A stretch of DNA of 64,000 nt, taken from NCBI GenBank assembly GCA_021772515.1, contig JAJFLU010000045.1, forward strand, positions 124,001 to 188,000, read 5' to 3'. The notes below the pieces were generated by a model, which saw nothing but the letters and a program-made list of their open reading frames with translations, did no database searches and was not told the DNA's origin. The stretch comes from Opitutales bacterium. GTDB taxonomy: Bacteria; Verrucomicrobiota; Verrucomicrobiia; Opitutales; UBA2987. The translations under genes were made by a program, and so were the position numbers. Of the stretch, positions 46,793-55,714 are shown one piece after another. Each line of letters begins with the position of its first letter. Positions within the stretch are counted from its first letter, which is position 1.

Positions 46793-47299
46793 TTATAGCT
46801 GTTTGATTTCAATTTCCGATTCCCCCAAAATGTCATTTACAAGTGGGTCGTTTCTATAGTCGAGATGGTAAATAATTTTCCGAATTCCCGCAGAGGCGAG
46901 GATTTTCGCACAATTTATGCAGGGGAAATGGGTCAAATAAGCGGTCGCTCCCTCCAGGCTGATTCCCCTTCGGGCGGCATCTGCCACCGCGTTTTGCTCG
47001 GCGTGGACGGTGGCCTGCTCATGCCCGTCTCTCACTCGGGAATGATGGGGTGCGCCGGGCAAAAACCCATTGTAGCCCGCCGCAGTGATCCGGTTTCGAT
47101 GATCCCCACCGCTGACCAGCACACAGCCCACATGCAGCCGCTCGCAACTGGAGCGGGAGGAAATGAGCAGGGCAGTAGCCATAAAATACTCATTCCAGGA
47201 CGGCCTTTCCCCCCAGCTTTCCACTAAATTGCACAGCTGCTCGATGGGATTGGGCTCGGATGAAATTCCCGTCGGCGTGGTCAATGTCCGTTCACTCAT
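46793..47299 (-). CDS. Cytidine/deoxycytidylate deaminase family protein (dCMP deaminase-like)
   Basis: A 168-residue zinc deaminase: HAEQNAVADAARRG supplies the His ligand and catalytic glutamate, HFPCINCAKILASAGI the two cysteine ligands. WNEYFMATALLISSRSSCERLHVGCVLV is the N-terminal block typical of ComEB/dCMP deaminases, which supply dUMP. The frame is open to 47440, but the ATG at 47299 (MSERTLTTPTG) removes a hydrophobic non-conserved extension. Confidence 0.88.
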   Translation of the reverse strand: MSERTLTTPTGISSEPNPIEQLCNLVESWGERPSWNEYFMATALLISSRSSCERLHVGCVLVSGGDHRNRITAAGYNGFLPGAPHHSRVRDGHEQATVHAEQNAVADAARRGISLEGATAYLTHFPCINCAKILASAGIRKIIYHLDYRNDPLVNDILGESEIEIKQL

Positions 47300-47618
47300 A
47301 ACAACTGGCAACCTACAGGGATTTATTTTACCGGCAATAAAGAAATAGAATACGGTTATTGAATGATAGTAAAAAAAGAACGATTTCGAGCTCAAGTTAT
47401 TGTAAATCAAAAGGTTTTTGTTTACTTTCAAGGCAATCACAGTTAATTAACCACTCATTCAGTGGGAAAATTTTAACGGGTCACCGGAAATGATTTTATC
47501 GTTTTCCATTTACCACACATCAAGACACACATGCCATCCTTTTCCGTTCGAGATATGGAATGACATCTGGCACACCGATTATCGGGATTGATTATATCGC
47601 CCTAAACCCATCCACTCA
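47300..47618. other. 319-bp divergent intergenic region
   Basis: Spacer between the deaminase (-) and the NhaP-type antiporter (+), AT-rich near the deaminase. It must hold both promoters. I recognise no convincing promoter pair, riboswitch or small gene. Confidence 0.4.
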
Positions 47619-50105
47619 GTGCACGAGGAATCCAATATTGCAGAACTTGTTATCGGGATCATATCCCTTCTTTTGATCGCTGCTGCCGTTCACGCCGTAA
47701 CCAAAAGATTAAAACTGCCCTTTTCGGTTTTTCTGGTCCTCGTGGGCATGGGCCTGGCATGGCTGGCCGGTTTCCACGAGGGGGCCAAACAGTTAATTGA
47801 AGAACTGGAGCTTTCCCCCGGCCTCATTCTGTATGTTTTTCTTCCCACCCTTATTTTTGAATCGGCCTACAACCTGGACGCCCGCCAATTGCGGCAAAAC
47901 CTTCGCCCCATTCTCACCCTGGCTATTCCCGGTCTCCTGCTCTCGACTGTTATCATCGGCCTGCTTGTCGTTTTTGCGTCCGATGTCCCCCTCCCCGCCG
48001 CCCTGCTCCTCGGCGCCATACTCAGCGCCACCGATCCGGTTGCTGTCATCGCTCTATTCAAGCGGCTTGGCGCACCCGCGCGGTTAACCGTTCTGGTCGA
48101 GGGAGAAAGCCTTTTCAACGATGCCACCTCCATCGTGCTGTCAAAAATCATGATAGGCATCGTTTTGGCCGGGACTGTTACCTCGGCCACGGTCATTAAA
48201 GGTATCGGGGGATTTTTCGTGGTATTTTTCGGCGGATTGGTAGTTGGCTGGTTGCTTGGGCTTTTAACCGGCTATGTACTCGGTAAAGTGGAATCCGATC
48301 ACGATATCGAGATTACGCTGACCACTATTCTGGCCTATGTTTCGTTTATCTTTGCAGAGGAAATTTTACATGTCAGCGGAGTCATGGCAACCGTCGCGGC
48401 GGGGCTGACCCTCGGCGGTTGGGGCAGAATCCGAATATCCCACACCGTTCGCAGTTACCTCGAGCATTATTGGGAATACCTCGTCTTTGTGGCTACCGCT
48501 CTTATCTTTCTCATGGTGGGGCTCAGGGTTGAACTCCTGGCCTTCTGGGAACATGCCGACATGCTGGCAGTGGTGATTCTGGCCATGCTGTTTTCACGTG
48601 CAGTGGTCATTTATGGCTTTATGCCCCTGCTGGGTAAATTACCGGGCGAGGAACCTGTCAGCACCGGTTATCAAACCGTCATGTACTGGGGCGGTCTGCG
48701 CGGCGCTATCGCCGTGGCCATCGTGCTGAGTCTGCCCGCATTTGAACAGGCGGAGATGTTTGTCGTCCTCGTCATGGGAGCCGTTATTTTTACCCTCATG
48801 GTTCAGGGGCTGTCAATGGACTTTTTGGTGAAAAAACTGGGGTTGGACCGACCACCGTTGGCAGATCGAGTTGCCCGAATGGAAGGAGAGCTTGCCGGTA
48901 AAAAAAGGGCCTTGCACCGCATACCGGAGCTACGGGAAGGCGGACTCTACTCGGGCCCTATCGCCGAGCGTTTGCAGCAGGTTTGCGAAGAAGAAATCAG
49001 CAAGGTAACCAATGCTCTGGAGGAACTTCGGAGAAGCGAATTGAACCAAAACGAGGAGTTGATTTTACTCTACTTACGCTCATTCGCGGAGGAAAAAACA
49101 CTTTATACCAATATGTTCAACAAGGGCCACCTGAGCGAAAGAGCGCTCCGGCAAATCCTTCTGGTCCTCGTTTTGCAAATTGATGCCGTCCGTTTTACTG
49201 GAAGTTACCAACCCATTCAGGCCCATAGTTTGCGCGGCAGGCGTGTTCAGTTATCTTTCTTCCGATTTCTGCAAAAAATTCCCGGCCTCTCTCAAACCGT
49301 GGAGGGTCTCCGTCTGGCCTCCATTTCGGAAGCCTATGAGCAAGCTTGGGGCCATTACCAGGGAAGTGGACGGGTTCTCGAATACCTTCAGGAGCAATCC
49401 AGGATTGAAACCGCAATTCAATCGAATATCGAGCAGGTTCGCCCCCAATATCAGCAAAAACTCGAAGCTGCGCGCCAGGAAATCGATGAAGTTGCCGAGC
49501 AGTTTCCGGAGTTTGTCCATGCCATGCAGGAGCGTTTAGGGCGGAGACTGATTTTGCTCAGTGAAGAGGAAACTGTCGAGGAACAGAAAGAACATGGCTT
49601 GCTCTCCAATTCCGTGGCCGAGGAGATGAAAGAGCATATCGCAATTCAATTGCGTAACCTCAGAGGTCAGGAAGTGGATCAGTTGAGGGTGGGCCCGGAG
49701 GAGTTGTTACGCAAAGTTCCCTTCTTTCGGGATATTCCCGCCGAGGAATTTGGCGCCATCGCAAAACGAATGAAATCGCGCTCTTATGGTGGTCGAGAAA
49801 TAATTATGCGCCAGGGCGATCCCGGAACCGCATTGTTTTTAATTGCTCGTGGTGTCGTCCGCGTTTCAAGGGAAGACCATGGGGAGTCGCGCGATCTGGC
49901 ATCTCTCATGGCCGGAGATTTTTTTGGAGAAATGGCTCTGCTCCACGAGGAACCCCGGACGGCCACCGTGCGCGCCGTCACCCCTTGCTCCCTCTACGAA
50001 CTCCATCGAAATGACCTCAATGCCACCATCGAGGCCTACCCAGCCATCCGCAAGACCCTCGAGGAAAGTGATCGCGAGCGTAAAGCCGAACATTCGCGGG
50101 AATAG
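47619..50105 (+). CDS. NhaP-type Na+/H+ antiporter with C-terminal cyclic-nucleotide-binding domain
   Basis: An 828-residue CPA1 antiporter starting at GTG. Residues about 1-400 form 12-13 helices with the ion-site motifs GAILSATDPVAVIALFKRLG and VEGESLFNDATSIVLSK, and YWGGLRGAIAVAIVLSLP in the last part. A cytoplasmic region of about 280 residues (coiled coil, Glu/Arg rich) follows. A cNMP-binding fold closes the protein (about 690-815: VPFFRDIPAEEFGAIAKRM, DFFGEMALLHEEPRTATV with the phosphate-binding cassette). The last domain suggests gating by cAMP or cGMP. Confidence 0.93.
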   Translation: MHEESNIAELVIGIISLLLIAAAVHAVTKRLKLPFSVFLVLVGMGLAWLAGFHEGAKQLIEELELSPGLILYVFLPTLIFESAYNLDARQLRQNLRPILTLAIPGLLLSTVIIGLLVVFASDVPLPAALLLGAILSATDPVAVIALFKRLGAPARLTVLVEGESLFNDATSIVLSKIMIGIVLAGTVTSATVIKGIGGFFVVFFGGLVVGWLLGLLTGYVLGKVESDHDIEITLTTILAYVSFIFAEEILHVSGVMATVAAGLTLGGWGRIRISHTVRSYLEHYWEYLVFVATALIFLMVGLRVELLAFWEHADMLAVVILAMLFSRAVVIYGFMPLLGKLPGEEPVSTGYQTVMYWGGLRGAIAVAIVLSLPAFEQAEMFVVLVMGAVIFTLMVQGLSMDFLVKKLGLDRPPLADRVARMEGELAGKKRALHRIPELREGGLYSGPIAERLQQVCEEEISKVTNALEELRRSELNQNEELILLYLRSFAEEKTLYTNMFNKGHLSERALRQILLVLVLQIDAVRFTGSYQPIQAHSLRGRRVQLSFFRFLQKIPGLSQTVEGLRLASISEAYEQAWGHYQGSGRVLEYLQEQSRIETAIQSNIEQVRPQYQQKLEAARQEIDEVAEQFPEFVHAMQERLGRRLILLSEEETVEEQKEHGLLSNSVAEEMKEHIAIQLRNLRGQEVDQLRVGPEELLRKVPFFRDIPAEEFGAIAKRMKSRSYGGREIIMRQGDPGTALFLIARGVVRVSREDHGESRDLASLMAGDFFGEMALLHEEPRTATVRAVTPCSLYELHRNDLNATIEAYPAIRKTLEESDRERKAEHSRE

Positions 50106-50152
50106 ACCCGGCGCGGAATTTTTGTATTTTCCGTAAAATTCTTATCTTACTC

Positions 50153-50812
50153 GTGATACGCACAGTAGAGCCGGAAATTCTAGACACTTTGGCCGAGGAC
50201 GATCCCGATGCGCTGCACAACCGGCGGGACATTACGAAATTCAACACCCTGATGGGTAATTTCCGTTGGTTTCGGCAAAAATTGAATAGCCGAATCTCCT
50301 CTGGCGACCACATCCTCGAAATCGGCGCCGGGGGTGGTGAATTGGGTTCTTTCCTCGATAAAAATTTGCATCAATCGTTTCCTCTCAACATCGACGGTCT
50401 CGATCTCTGGACTCGGCCTGTCGACTGGCCTCATGATTGGGGTTGGACACAGGCGGACCTGACCACTTATGACAATTACTCCCCCTATTCAATTGTCATG
50501 GCCAACATGATATTGCACCAATTTAAAGAGTCAGATTTGAAGTGTTTAGGCCAAAAAATCAGCCACAATGCCCGTCTCATCCTCGCCAGCGAACCCGCCC
50601 GTAGCGCGGCGGGCATATTTCTCTTTCGCGCCTGTAGTCCTTTTTTGGGAATTAATTGGGTGACCAAAAATGACGCGCTGCTCAGCATCAAGGCCGGTTT
50701 TAAGGGCCAGGAACTACCCCAATTGCTTGGGCTAAAACAGGATGAATGGAAGTGGACTTGTCGGACCGGATTGCTCGGTCAATATCGTATGGTCGCAGCC
50801 CGGCGAGATTAG
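50153..50812 (+). CDS. SAM-dependent methyltransferase of the type III PKS cassette
   Basis: A 219-residue class I methyltransferase starting at GTG. Motif I is ILEIGAGGGELGSFL (about 56-70), followed by the acidic DGLDLW (end of strand 2) and YSIVMANMILHQF (motif IV region). It is followed directly by a flavoprotein gene and a type III polyketide synthase gene, the same trio as Streptomyces srsABC, where the methyltransferase O-methylates an alkylresorcinol. Its substrate here is inferred from that context only. Confidence 0.85.
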   Translation: MIRTVEPEILDTLAEDDPDALHNRRDITKFNTLMGNFRWFRQKLNSRISSGDHILEIGAGGGELGSFLDKNLHQSFPLNIDGLDLWTRPVDWPHDWGWTQADLTTYDNYSPYSIVMANMILHQFKESDLKCLGQKISHNARLILASEPARSAAGIFLFRACSPFLGINWVTKNDALLSIKAGFKGQELPQLLGLKQDEWKWTCRTGLLGQYRMVAARRD

Positions 50813-50827
50813 TTGATACCTATTGGC

Positions 50828-51844
50828 ATGAAGAATATCACCATCATTGGGGGCGGTTTAGCGGGCCTTTCTTTGGGCATTTCTCTTTTGAAACGATCCG
50901 TGCCGGTAACCCTCATTGAGGCCGGAAAATTTCCAAGGCATAAAGTTTGCGGCGAATTCATGGCCGGTGTCACCCAAGACACCCTTCGAGAGTTGGGCAT
51001 CGCCGAGCATATGAAAGATGCCGGAATGCTGCGGACTACCGCCTGGTTTTACAAAAACCGGCTCGACCGAAAAGAGGCCCTCCCCCGACCGGCCATCGCA
51101 ATGTCCCGATATACCCTGGACAACAGAATGGCCGGGGAATTCCGTCAATTGGGAGGCGATTTGCGCACCGGCACTCGTTTTCCGGTAGAGGATAATGGTC
51201 CCGGAAAAGTATGGGCCTCGGGGCGGAAAAAGGGGAAACCCATTTGGCTGGGGCTGAAAGTGCATTGTCAGAACTTCCCCCTTCAAAGCGACCTCGAATT
51301 GCACCTTGGCAACTATGCCTATGCGGGCGCATCACCGGTTGATAGAGGGAGAGTCAATGTTTGCGGTTTATTTCGCAGACGGCCCGAGATAAAAGGAGAA
51401 AAAGCCAACCTCTTCCGGCTCTACCTCGAAGCCTGTAACATGACCTCTCTGGCCGAGCGTCTGGACCGCGCGACCATCGACCCCGAAAGCATTTCCGCAG
51501 TTGCCGGAATCGACTTCACCCCGCTTCATTTGTCGGATGATCGCCTCTGCCTCGGTGACCAAATTGGCATGATCCCTCCTTTTACCGGCAACGGCATGTC
51601 AATCGCCCTCGAATCCGCTGCGATTGCCACCGATCCAGTAACGGCCTACGCCAATGGAAAAGAATGCTGGACGGTCACGATTAAAACCATCAACATGCGC
51701 ATTCGAAAGAGATTTCGTTTACGGCTGAACCTGTCCCGGGCAATCCATCCCATGCTTTATCATCCTGGCTGCCAGAAAATTCTTGTGATGGCAAACCGGG
51801 CAAGGTTACTGCCTTTTCAGACTTTGTATAATTACCTGCATTGA
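50828..51844 (+). CDS. FAD-dependent oxidoreductase (monooxygenase / geranylgeranyl-reductase-like)
   Basis: A 338-residue flavoprotein with the N-terminal GGGLAGLSLGISLLKRSVPVTLIE dinucleotide motif and KFPRHKVCGEFM, then the second FAD motif LCLGDQIGMIPPFTGNGMSIALES. This is the pattern of the PHBH/GGR superfamily. In the srsABC-type cassette the flavoprotein hydroxylates the resorcinol ring to give a quinone. A TTG at 50813 is in frame, but the ATG at 50828 leaves a usual spacing before the Rossmann motif. The methyltransferase stop lies 15 bp before it. Confidence 0.87.
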   Translation: MKNITIIGGGLAGLSLGISLLKRSVPVTLIEAGKFPRHKVCGEFMAGVTQDTLRELGIAEHMKDAGMLRTTAWFYKNRLDRKEALPRPAIAMSRYTLDNRMAGEFRQLGGDLRTGTRFPVEDNGPGKVWASGRKKGKPIWLGLKVHCQNFPLQSDLELHLGNYAYAGASPVDRGRVNVCGLFRRRPEIKGEKANLFRLYLEACNMTSLAERLDRATIDPESISAVAGIDFTPLHLSDDRLCLGDQIGMIPPFTGNGMSIALESAAIATDPVTAYANGKECWTVTIKTINMRIRKRFRLRLNLSRAIHPMLYHPGCQKILVMANRARLLPFQTLYNYLH

Positions 51845-51857
51845 TTTAAATTCTCAT

Positions 51858-52886
51858 ATGTTTCTACAATCCATCTCCCATGCTGTTCCCAAACAAGCGC
51901 TGACCCAAAAAGACTGTTGGGAGGTGTTTCAGGACTCTCCCACCGCAAGACGCCTGAAATCGCGCTCGGTCAACCTCATTCGAAAAATCTTAACCGGTGA
52001 CAATGGTATCGAAAAACGCCATTTCGCCATGAATGATCTGGAAAACCTTTTTGAACTCGATGCCGGAGCGCTCAATCAAGGTTTTGAAAAAGAGGCTCCT
52101 CTTCTTGCCGCCAAGGCCCTCTCAAAAGCCCTTGATAAGGCGAAGTTGAAGCCTGAGGAAATCGATGCCCTTTTCGTTTGCACCTGCACCGGTTATATTT
52201 GCCCCGGCGTGACCAGCTATGTGGCCGAACAAACCGGTATGCGGCGCAATACCTACCTGCAGGATCTCGTGGGCTTGGGTTGCGGCGCGGCCCTCCCCAC
52301 TCTGCGAAGCGCGAGCAACTTCCTGAGCGCCTACCCCGAGGCAAAGGTCGCCGTCATCGCGGTCGAAATTTGCTCGGCAGCATTTTATCTGGACGACGAT
52401 CCCGGAGTCTTGATCAGCGCCTGTCTTTTCGGTGACGGCGCATCCGCCACTATTTGGTCCAATAACAGCGAAAAAACGGGATTGCATTGCAATGATTTCG
52501 ATCTCATCCACCTGCCGGAGGACCGCGACCTGTTGCGCTTCGTGAACCGGTTGGGAAAGCTTTGCAACATGCTCCACAAAACCGTCCCCCAAAAGGCGGC
52601 ACAGGCGGTCAACGCCTTGTACGAGAAGCTTAATAATCAAAATATTGGGGAGATAATAAGCCATGCGGGCGGGCGAGATGTCCTCGATGCCATAAAGGAA
52701 TCCATCCCCGAGTTTAAATTAAATGAGAGCACCAAAATACTCAAAAATTTTGGAAATATGAGCAGTCCATCGGTATTATTTGCATTGGAGGAATATCTTG
52801 AAAACAATCGAGTTGAAAAAGATCTTTGGCTGACCACATTCGGGGCGGGATTTTCCTGCCATTCCTGCTTGATCACTCCACGGTAA
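51858..52886 (+). CDS. Type III polyketide synthase
   Basis: A 342-residue chalcone/stilbene-synthase family enzyme. The catalytic triad is visible: C142 in DLVGLGCGAALP, H269 in IISHAGGRDVL and N300 in NFGNMSSPSVLFAL. ALFVCTCTGYICPGVTSYVAEQTG is the usual region preceding the cysteine. Such enzymes extend a fatty-acyl starter with malonyl-CoA to alkylresorcinols or alkylpyrones. It is shorter by about 40 residues than plant CHS, as usual in bacteria. The product is not determined by sequence. Confidence 0.94.
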   Translation: MFLQSISHAVPKQALTQKDCWEVFQDSPTARRLKSRSVNLIRKILTGDNGIEKRHFAMNDLENLFELDAGALNQGFEKEAPLLAAKALSKALDKAKLKPEEIDALFVCTCTGYICPGVTSYVAEQTGMRRNTYLQDLVGLGCGAALPTLRSASNFLSAYPEAKVAVIAVEICSAAFYLDDDPGVLISACLFGDGASATIWSNNSEKTGLHCNDFDLIHLPEDRDLLRFVNRLGKLCNMLHKTVPQKAAQAVNALYEKLNNQNIGEIISHAGGRDVLDAIKESIPEFKLNESTKILKNFGNMSSPSVLFALEEYLENNRVEKDLWLTTFGAGFSCHSCLITPR

Positions 52887-52899
52887 GCTGAAAAAGGGA

Positions 52900-53532
52900 A
52901 TGGCTGAGGCCGAAACTCCAGAACCTCCCACCAATGGGAATGAAGCTCGTCGATGGCGGTTGCGGCTGGATTACAATTCTCCGGTCATTTTAACTTTTAC
53001 CCTCATCGGCGGGTGTATATATTTGCTCGACCGGTTTAGCGGCGGTTGGTTCAGCCTCAATCTTTTCTCCATCTCACCCGGCTTTTCCTTTGCGGACCCT
53101 CTTGGTTATTTCACACTGGTTTCCCATGTTTTTGGCCATATTAACGCCCAACACCTGACATTCAATCTTTCGATAATTCTGCTGGTCGGCCCCATACTCG
53201 AGGAGAAATATGGTTCGCGGTCGCTTTTGATTATGGTGTTCATCACCGCCCTTGCCACCGGTTTGCTCCATGTGCTGATTTTTTCTCAGGGTTTGCTCGG
53301 CGCCAGCGGAATCGCATTTATGCTGATCCTTCTCAGCTCCTTCGCCAACGCCAAGGCAAAGACCATTCCATTAACCTTCTTACTAATCCTGACACTCTAT
53401 CTCGGAAACGAATTCACCCGCTCTGGAAGCGCCGATAATATTTCCCATTTTGCCCATATTCTGGGTGGAATCTGCGGGAGTCTCTTCGGATTTTTTACAT
53501 CGGGGAATCTTCAGCCGAAACCGGAGGAGTAA
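52900..53532 (+). CDS. Rhomboid-family intramembrane protein
   Basis: A 210-residue membrane protein with six helices. The serine-protease dyad is present: GASG with S136 and H186 in HFAHILGG; SHVFGHINAQHLTFNLSIILLVG is the usual helix 2 with histidine and asparagine. It begins 13 bp after the PKS gene and is probably in the same transcript. Its C-terminus overlaps the end of the convergent HAD gene by 38 bp. Confidence 0.88.
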   Translation: MAEAETPEPPTNGNEARRWRLRLDYNSPVILTFTLIGGCIYLLDRFSGGWFSLNLFSISPGFSFADPLGYFTLVSHVFGHINAQHLTFNLSIILLVGPILEEKYGSRSLLIMVFITALATGLLHVLIFSQGLLGASGIAFMLILLSSFANAKAKTIPLTFLLILTLYLGNEFTRSGSADNISHFAHILGGICGSLFGFFTSGNLQPKPEE

Positions 53533-54214
53533 ACGACAAATCGGGTAACTTCGATTCGCCATTGCGAAATTTCTCCAGAACCTCTTTTAGGGAGTCGAAA
53601 ACACCGTAGGCCAAACTCCGAAGTTCATAGCTCGGCTGAATTAAATCCGGAATCATAATGACTTTCATCCCTGCTGCGGAGGCACCCCGTATGCCCATTG
53701 CGGAATCTTCCAACACCAAACATTCATCCGGGTTTACTCCCAACATTTGCGCCGTCCGCAGAAAAATATCGGGCGCCGGTTTACCATTATCCACCTCATC
53801 CCCGGTCACGATACAATCAAACCGGCCCGAAAGGTCTGCTGATTCCAATTTCAGCTCGGCCAAATCTCTGCTCGTGGAGGTAGCCACTCCTTTTGGAATT
53901 CCCTGGTTTTCTAAATAATCCAGAAGATCAATCAGTCCGGTTTTTACCGGAATCGGCTTTTCCCGAAGAAGCCTATGGTAATGAATATTGGCGTTGTTGA
54001 TAAAGGATTCGACGGGAAATTCATCCCCCATTCGAGATCTGAACAGGGCTTTAATATCCTTTGAGGCCAACCCAATCATCTGCAATGATAAGGAAGTGGG
54101 GATGTCCACACTCAATTCCCGACCCGCCGTTTGCCATGCCAATTGGCTGATCGTCTCGGTGTCGAGCATCAGCCCGTCCATATCAAAAATAACCGCTTTG
54201 AACGCATTCATCAT
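53495..54214 (-). CDS. HAD-superfamily hydrolase (beta-phosphoglucomutase-like)
   Basis: A 239-residue HAD enzyme of subclass I: motif I FDMDGLMLDTE with the nucleophile aspartate, motif II GVATSTS, motif III with the lysine in VDNGKPAPDIFL, and motif IV LVLEDSAMGIRGASAAGMKVIMIPD. It resembles beta-phosphoglucomutase and phosphatases acting on sugar phosphates. The substrate is unknown. Confidence 0.9.
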   Translation of the reverse strand: MMNAFKAVIFDMDGLMLDTETISQLAWQTAGRELSVDIPTSLSLQMIGLASKDIKALFRSRMGDEFPVESFINNANIHYHRLLREKPIPVKTGLIDLLDYLENQGIPKGVATSTSRDLAELKLESADLSGRFDCIVTGDEVDNGKPAPDIFLRTAQMLGVNPDECLVLEDSAMGIRGASAAGMKVIMIPDLIQPSYELRSLAYGVFDSLKEVLEKFRNGESKLPDLSFTPPVSAEDSPM

Positions 54215-54284
54215 GCCCCCGTTCTGAAGGGTTAAAAAAGAACTGTCAAAGCATCAAAACACGAGACTCATGTCACAAAACTAA

Positions 54285-54374
54285 TGGCGGAAGGGGGGGG
54301 ATTCGAACCCCCGGTACCCTCTCGGGCACTCTGGTTTTCAAGACCAGCGCATTCGGCCACTCTGCCACCCTTCC
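54285..54374 (-). tRNA. tRNA-Ser (anticodon TGA)
   Basis: The minus strand gives a 90-nt tRNA with the long variable arm of the serine class. Acceptor GGAAGGG pairs with CCCTTCC, followed by G and encoded CCA. The anticodon loop CTTGAAA in a CTGGT/ACCAG stem gives anticodon TGA. The T-loop is TTCGAAT. The variable arm is TGCCCGAGAGGGTACC-like. Confidence 0.96.
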
Positions 54375-54386
54375 CTTTTCAATCGC

Positions 54387-54414
54387 ACTATCGCTTTTAA
54401 TTATCGAATAGCAA
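54387..54414 (-). promoter_or_regulatory. Possible promoter of tRNA-Ser
   Basis: On the minus strand TTGCTA and GATAGT lie 16 bases apart, the second 12 bases before the tRNA start. Both boxes are imperfect. Confidence 0.3.
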
Positions 54415-54589
54415 AAACCTCGGCCTCATTACTCCATTCATCATCTAAAATTTTAAACTGATGACGAGGCTAAAATTTCAGTACAGCTGGAGATTTTGAA
54501 GAATCGATTGTTGCAGGTATTGGCCGAACGGGAGAAGTATTTTTCTGCTCGACCTGCCGAAACGGATACTTTTAGATTATTTCAGGAAT

Positions 54590-55699
54590 ATGGAAATTTC
54601 AGAACATCCTTTTTTCAATAAAGTTAACAAGGAGCAAGTCGATCCCCTCGTATCGGCGGCCACAATTGAAAAATATCCACCCGACTCGATGATTTTCGAG
54701 CAGGGCAGCCCATCTGAGGGTCTCGATTTGGTTTTGGACGGGGAGGTAGCCTTTTGTAAATTATTGGGAGATGGTAAATCCAGGGTGGTAGGCTACTCCA
54801 AGGCAGGCACGTTTTTTGGCGAAATCGGACTTTTTACGGAGCAGCCACGGGCCTTGCGGGCCGAATCAAGAGGTAATGTCGTAATCGCCAATATTCCCCG
54901 TGAGGCGCTGTTGAAGTTTATCAAGCAAACGGATGGCCCCTTCGACAATATTCTCCAAAGCATCATCAACCACCTCCATGAAACCACCCGCCATTACATG
55001 GATGATATGCTGCGCCAGGAGAAACTCTCCATGGTCGGCACGATGATGAACACCATCATTCACGATTTTAAAAACCCGTTCTGCCTGATCAGCCTTGGCG
55101 CCCAATTGATGGCCCAGATGCACACCGATGAAAGGTCGCAAAAACTCTGCCGCAATATCGACAGCCAGATCACCCGCATGGTCAATATGGCCGAGGAATT
55201 GAATGCATTTTCACGTGGGGATCAAAATTTGGTGATCTCAAAGATACGCCTGACCGAAATGATTGATCGGTTCGAGGAGTTGAATTTTCCCTTTTTCCAG
55301 AACGAAAAGATAAAAATCGAAATTTCGGTGCCTGATATAGAAATCGAAGGAGAGGAAAATAAACTCCACCGGGTGTTCCAGAATCTGGTCGGTAATGCCA
55401 TTGACGCATTCGAGGATGAATTCGGGCTTATTACGATTACCGGTGAAGCCGGGGCTGATGGCATGTTACGCCTGAAAGTAACCGATAACGGCAAGGGCAT
55501 CCCGGAGGAGATCCAAACCCGTTTTTTCGAGCCATTCGTGACTTTTGGAAAAAGTAAGGGCACGGGCTTGGGCTCGGCCATCGCGAAATCGGTGGTGGAA
55601 TCCCACGGCGGCAAGATTCATTTTGAAACAGAAGCCGACAAAGGAACCACTTTTTTTATCACAATTCCCGTTAAACAACCGGTTATTGCAGTAGTATAG
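54590..55699 (+). CDS. Soluble histidine kinase with N-terminal cyclic-nucleotide-binding domain
   Basis: A 369-residue cytoplasmic kinase without membrane helices. A cNMP-binding domain (about 5-125: HPFFNKVNKEQVDPLV, TFFGEIGLFTEQPRALRAES) is joined to a HisKA-like helix with the phospho-His in TIIHDFKNPF (about residue 160) and a HATPase (NLVGNAIDAF, DNGKGIP, GTGLGSAIAKSVVESHGG). The HDFKNP box is usual for this group of cNMP kinases. No response regulator is adjacent. Confidence 0.92.
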   Translation: MEISEHPFFNKVNKEQVDPLVSAATIEKYPPDSMIFEQGSPSEGLDLVLDGEVAFCKLLGDGKSRVVGYSKAGTFFGEIGLFTEQPRALRAESRGNVVIANIPREALLKFIKQTDGPFDNILQSIINHLHETTRHYMDDMLRQEKLSMVGTMMNTIIHDFKNPFCLISLGAQLMAQMHTDERSQKLCRNIDSQITRMVNMAEELNAFSRGDQNLVISKIRLTEMIDRFEELNFPFFQNEKIKIEISVPDIEIEGEENKLHRVFQNLVGNAIDAFEDEFGLITITGEAGADGMLRLKVTDNGKGIPEEIQTRFFEPFVTFGKSKGTGLGSAIAKSVVESHGGKIHFETEADKGTTFFITIPVKQPVIAVV

Positions 55700-55714
55700 C
55701 GCTACCCGGAAAAA

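Larger units (their letters stand above)
54215..54589. other. 375-bp intergenic region carrying tRNA-Ser
   Basis: Contains tRNA-Ser (54285-54374, minus). The right part (54400-54589) has no recognised gene. A 54-codon open frame at 54457-54621 lacks an ATG and overlaps the next gene, so I do not call it. Confidence 0.5.

Noticed and set aside
54457-54621. 54-codon plus-strand open frame before the cNMP-domain kinase
   Set aside because: No ATG or GTG start, and it overlaps the start of a well-supported gene; possibly chance or a relic.
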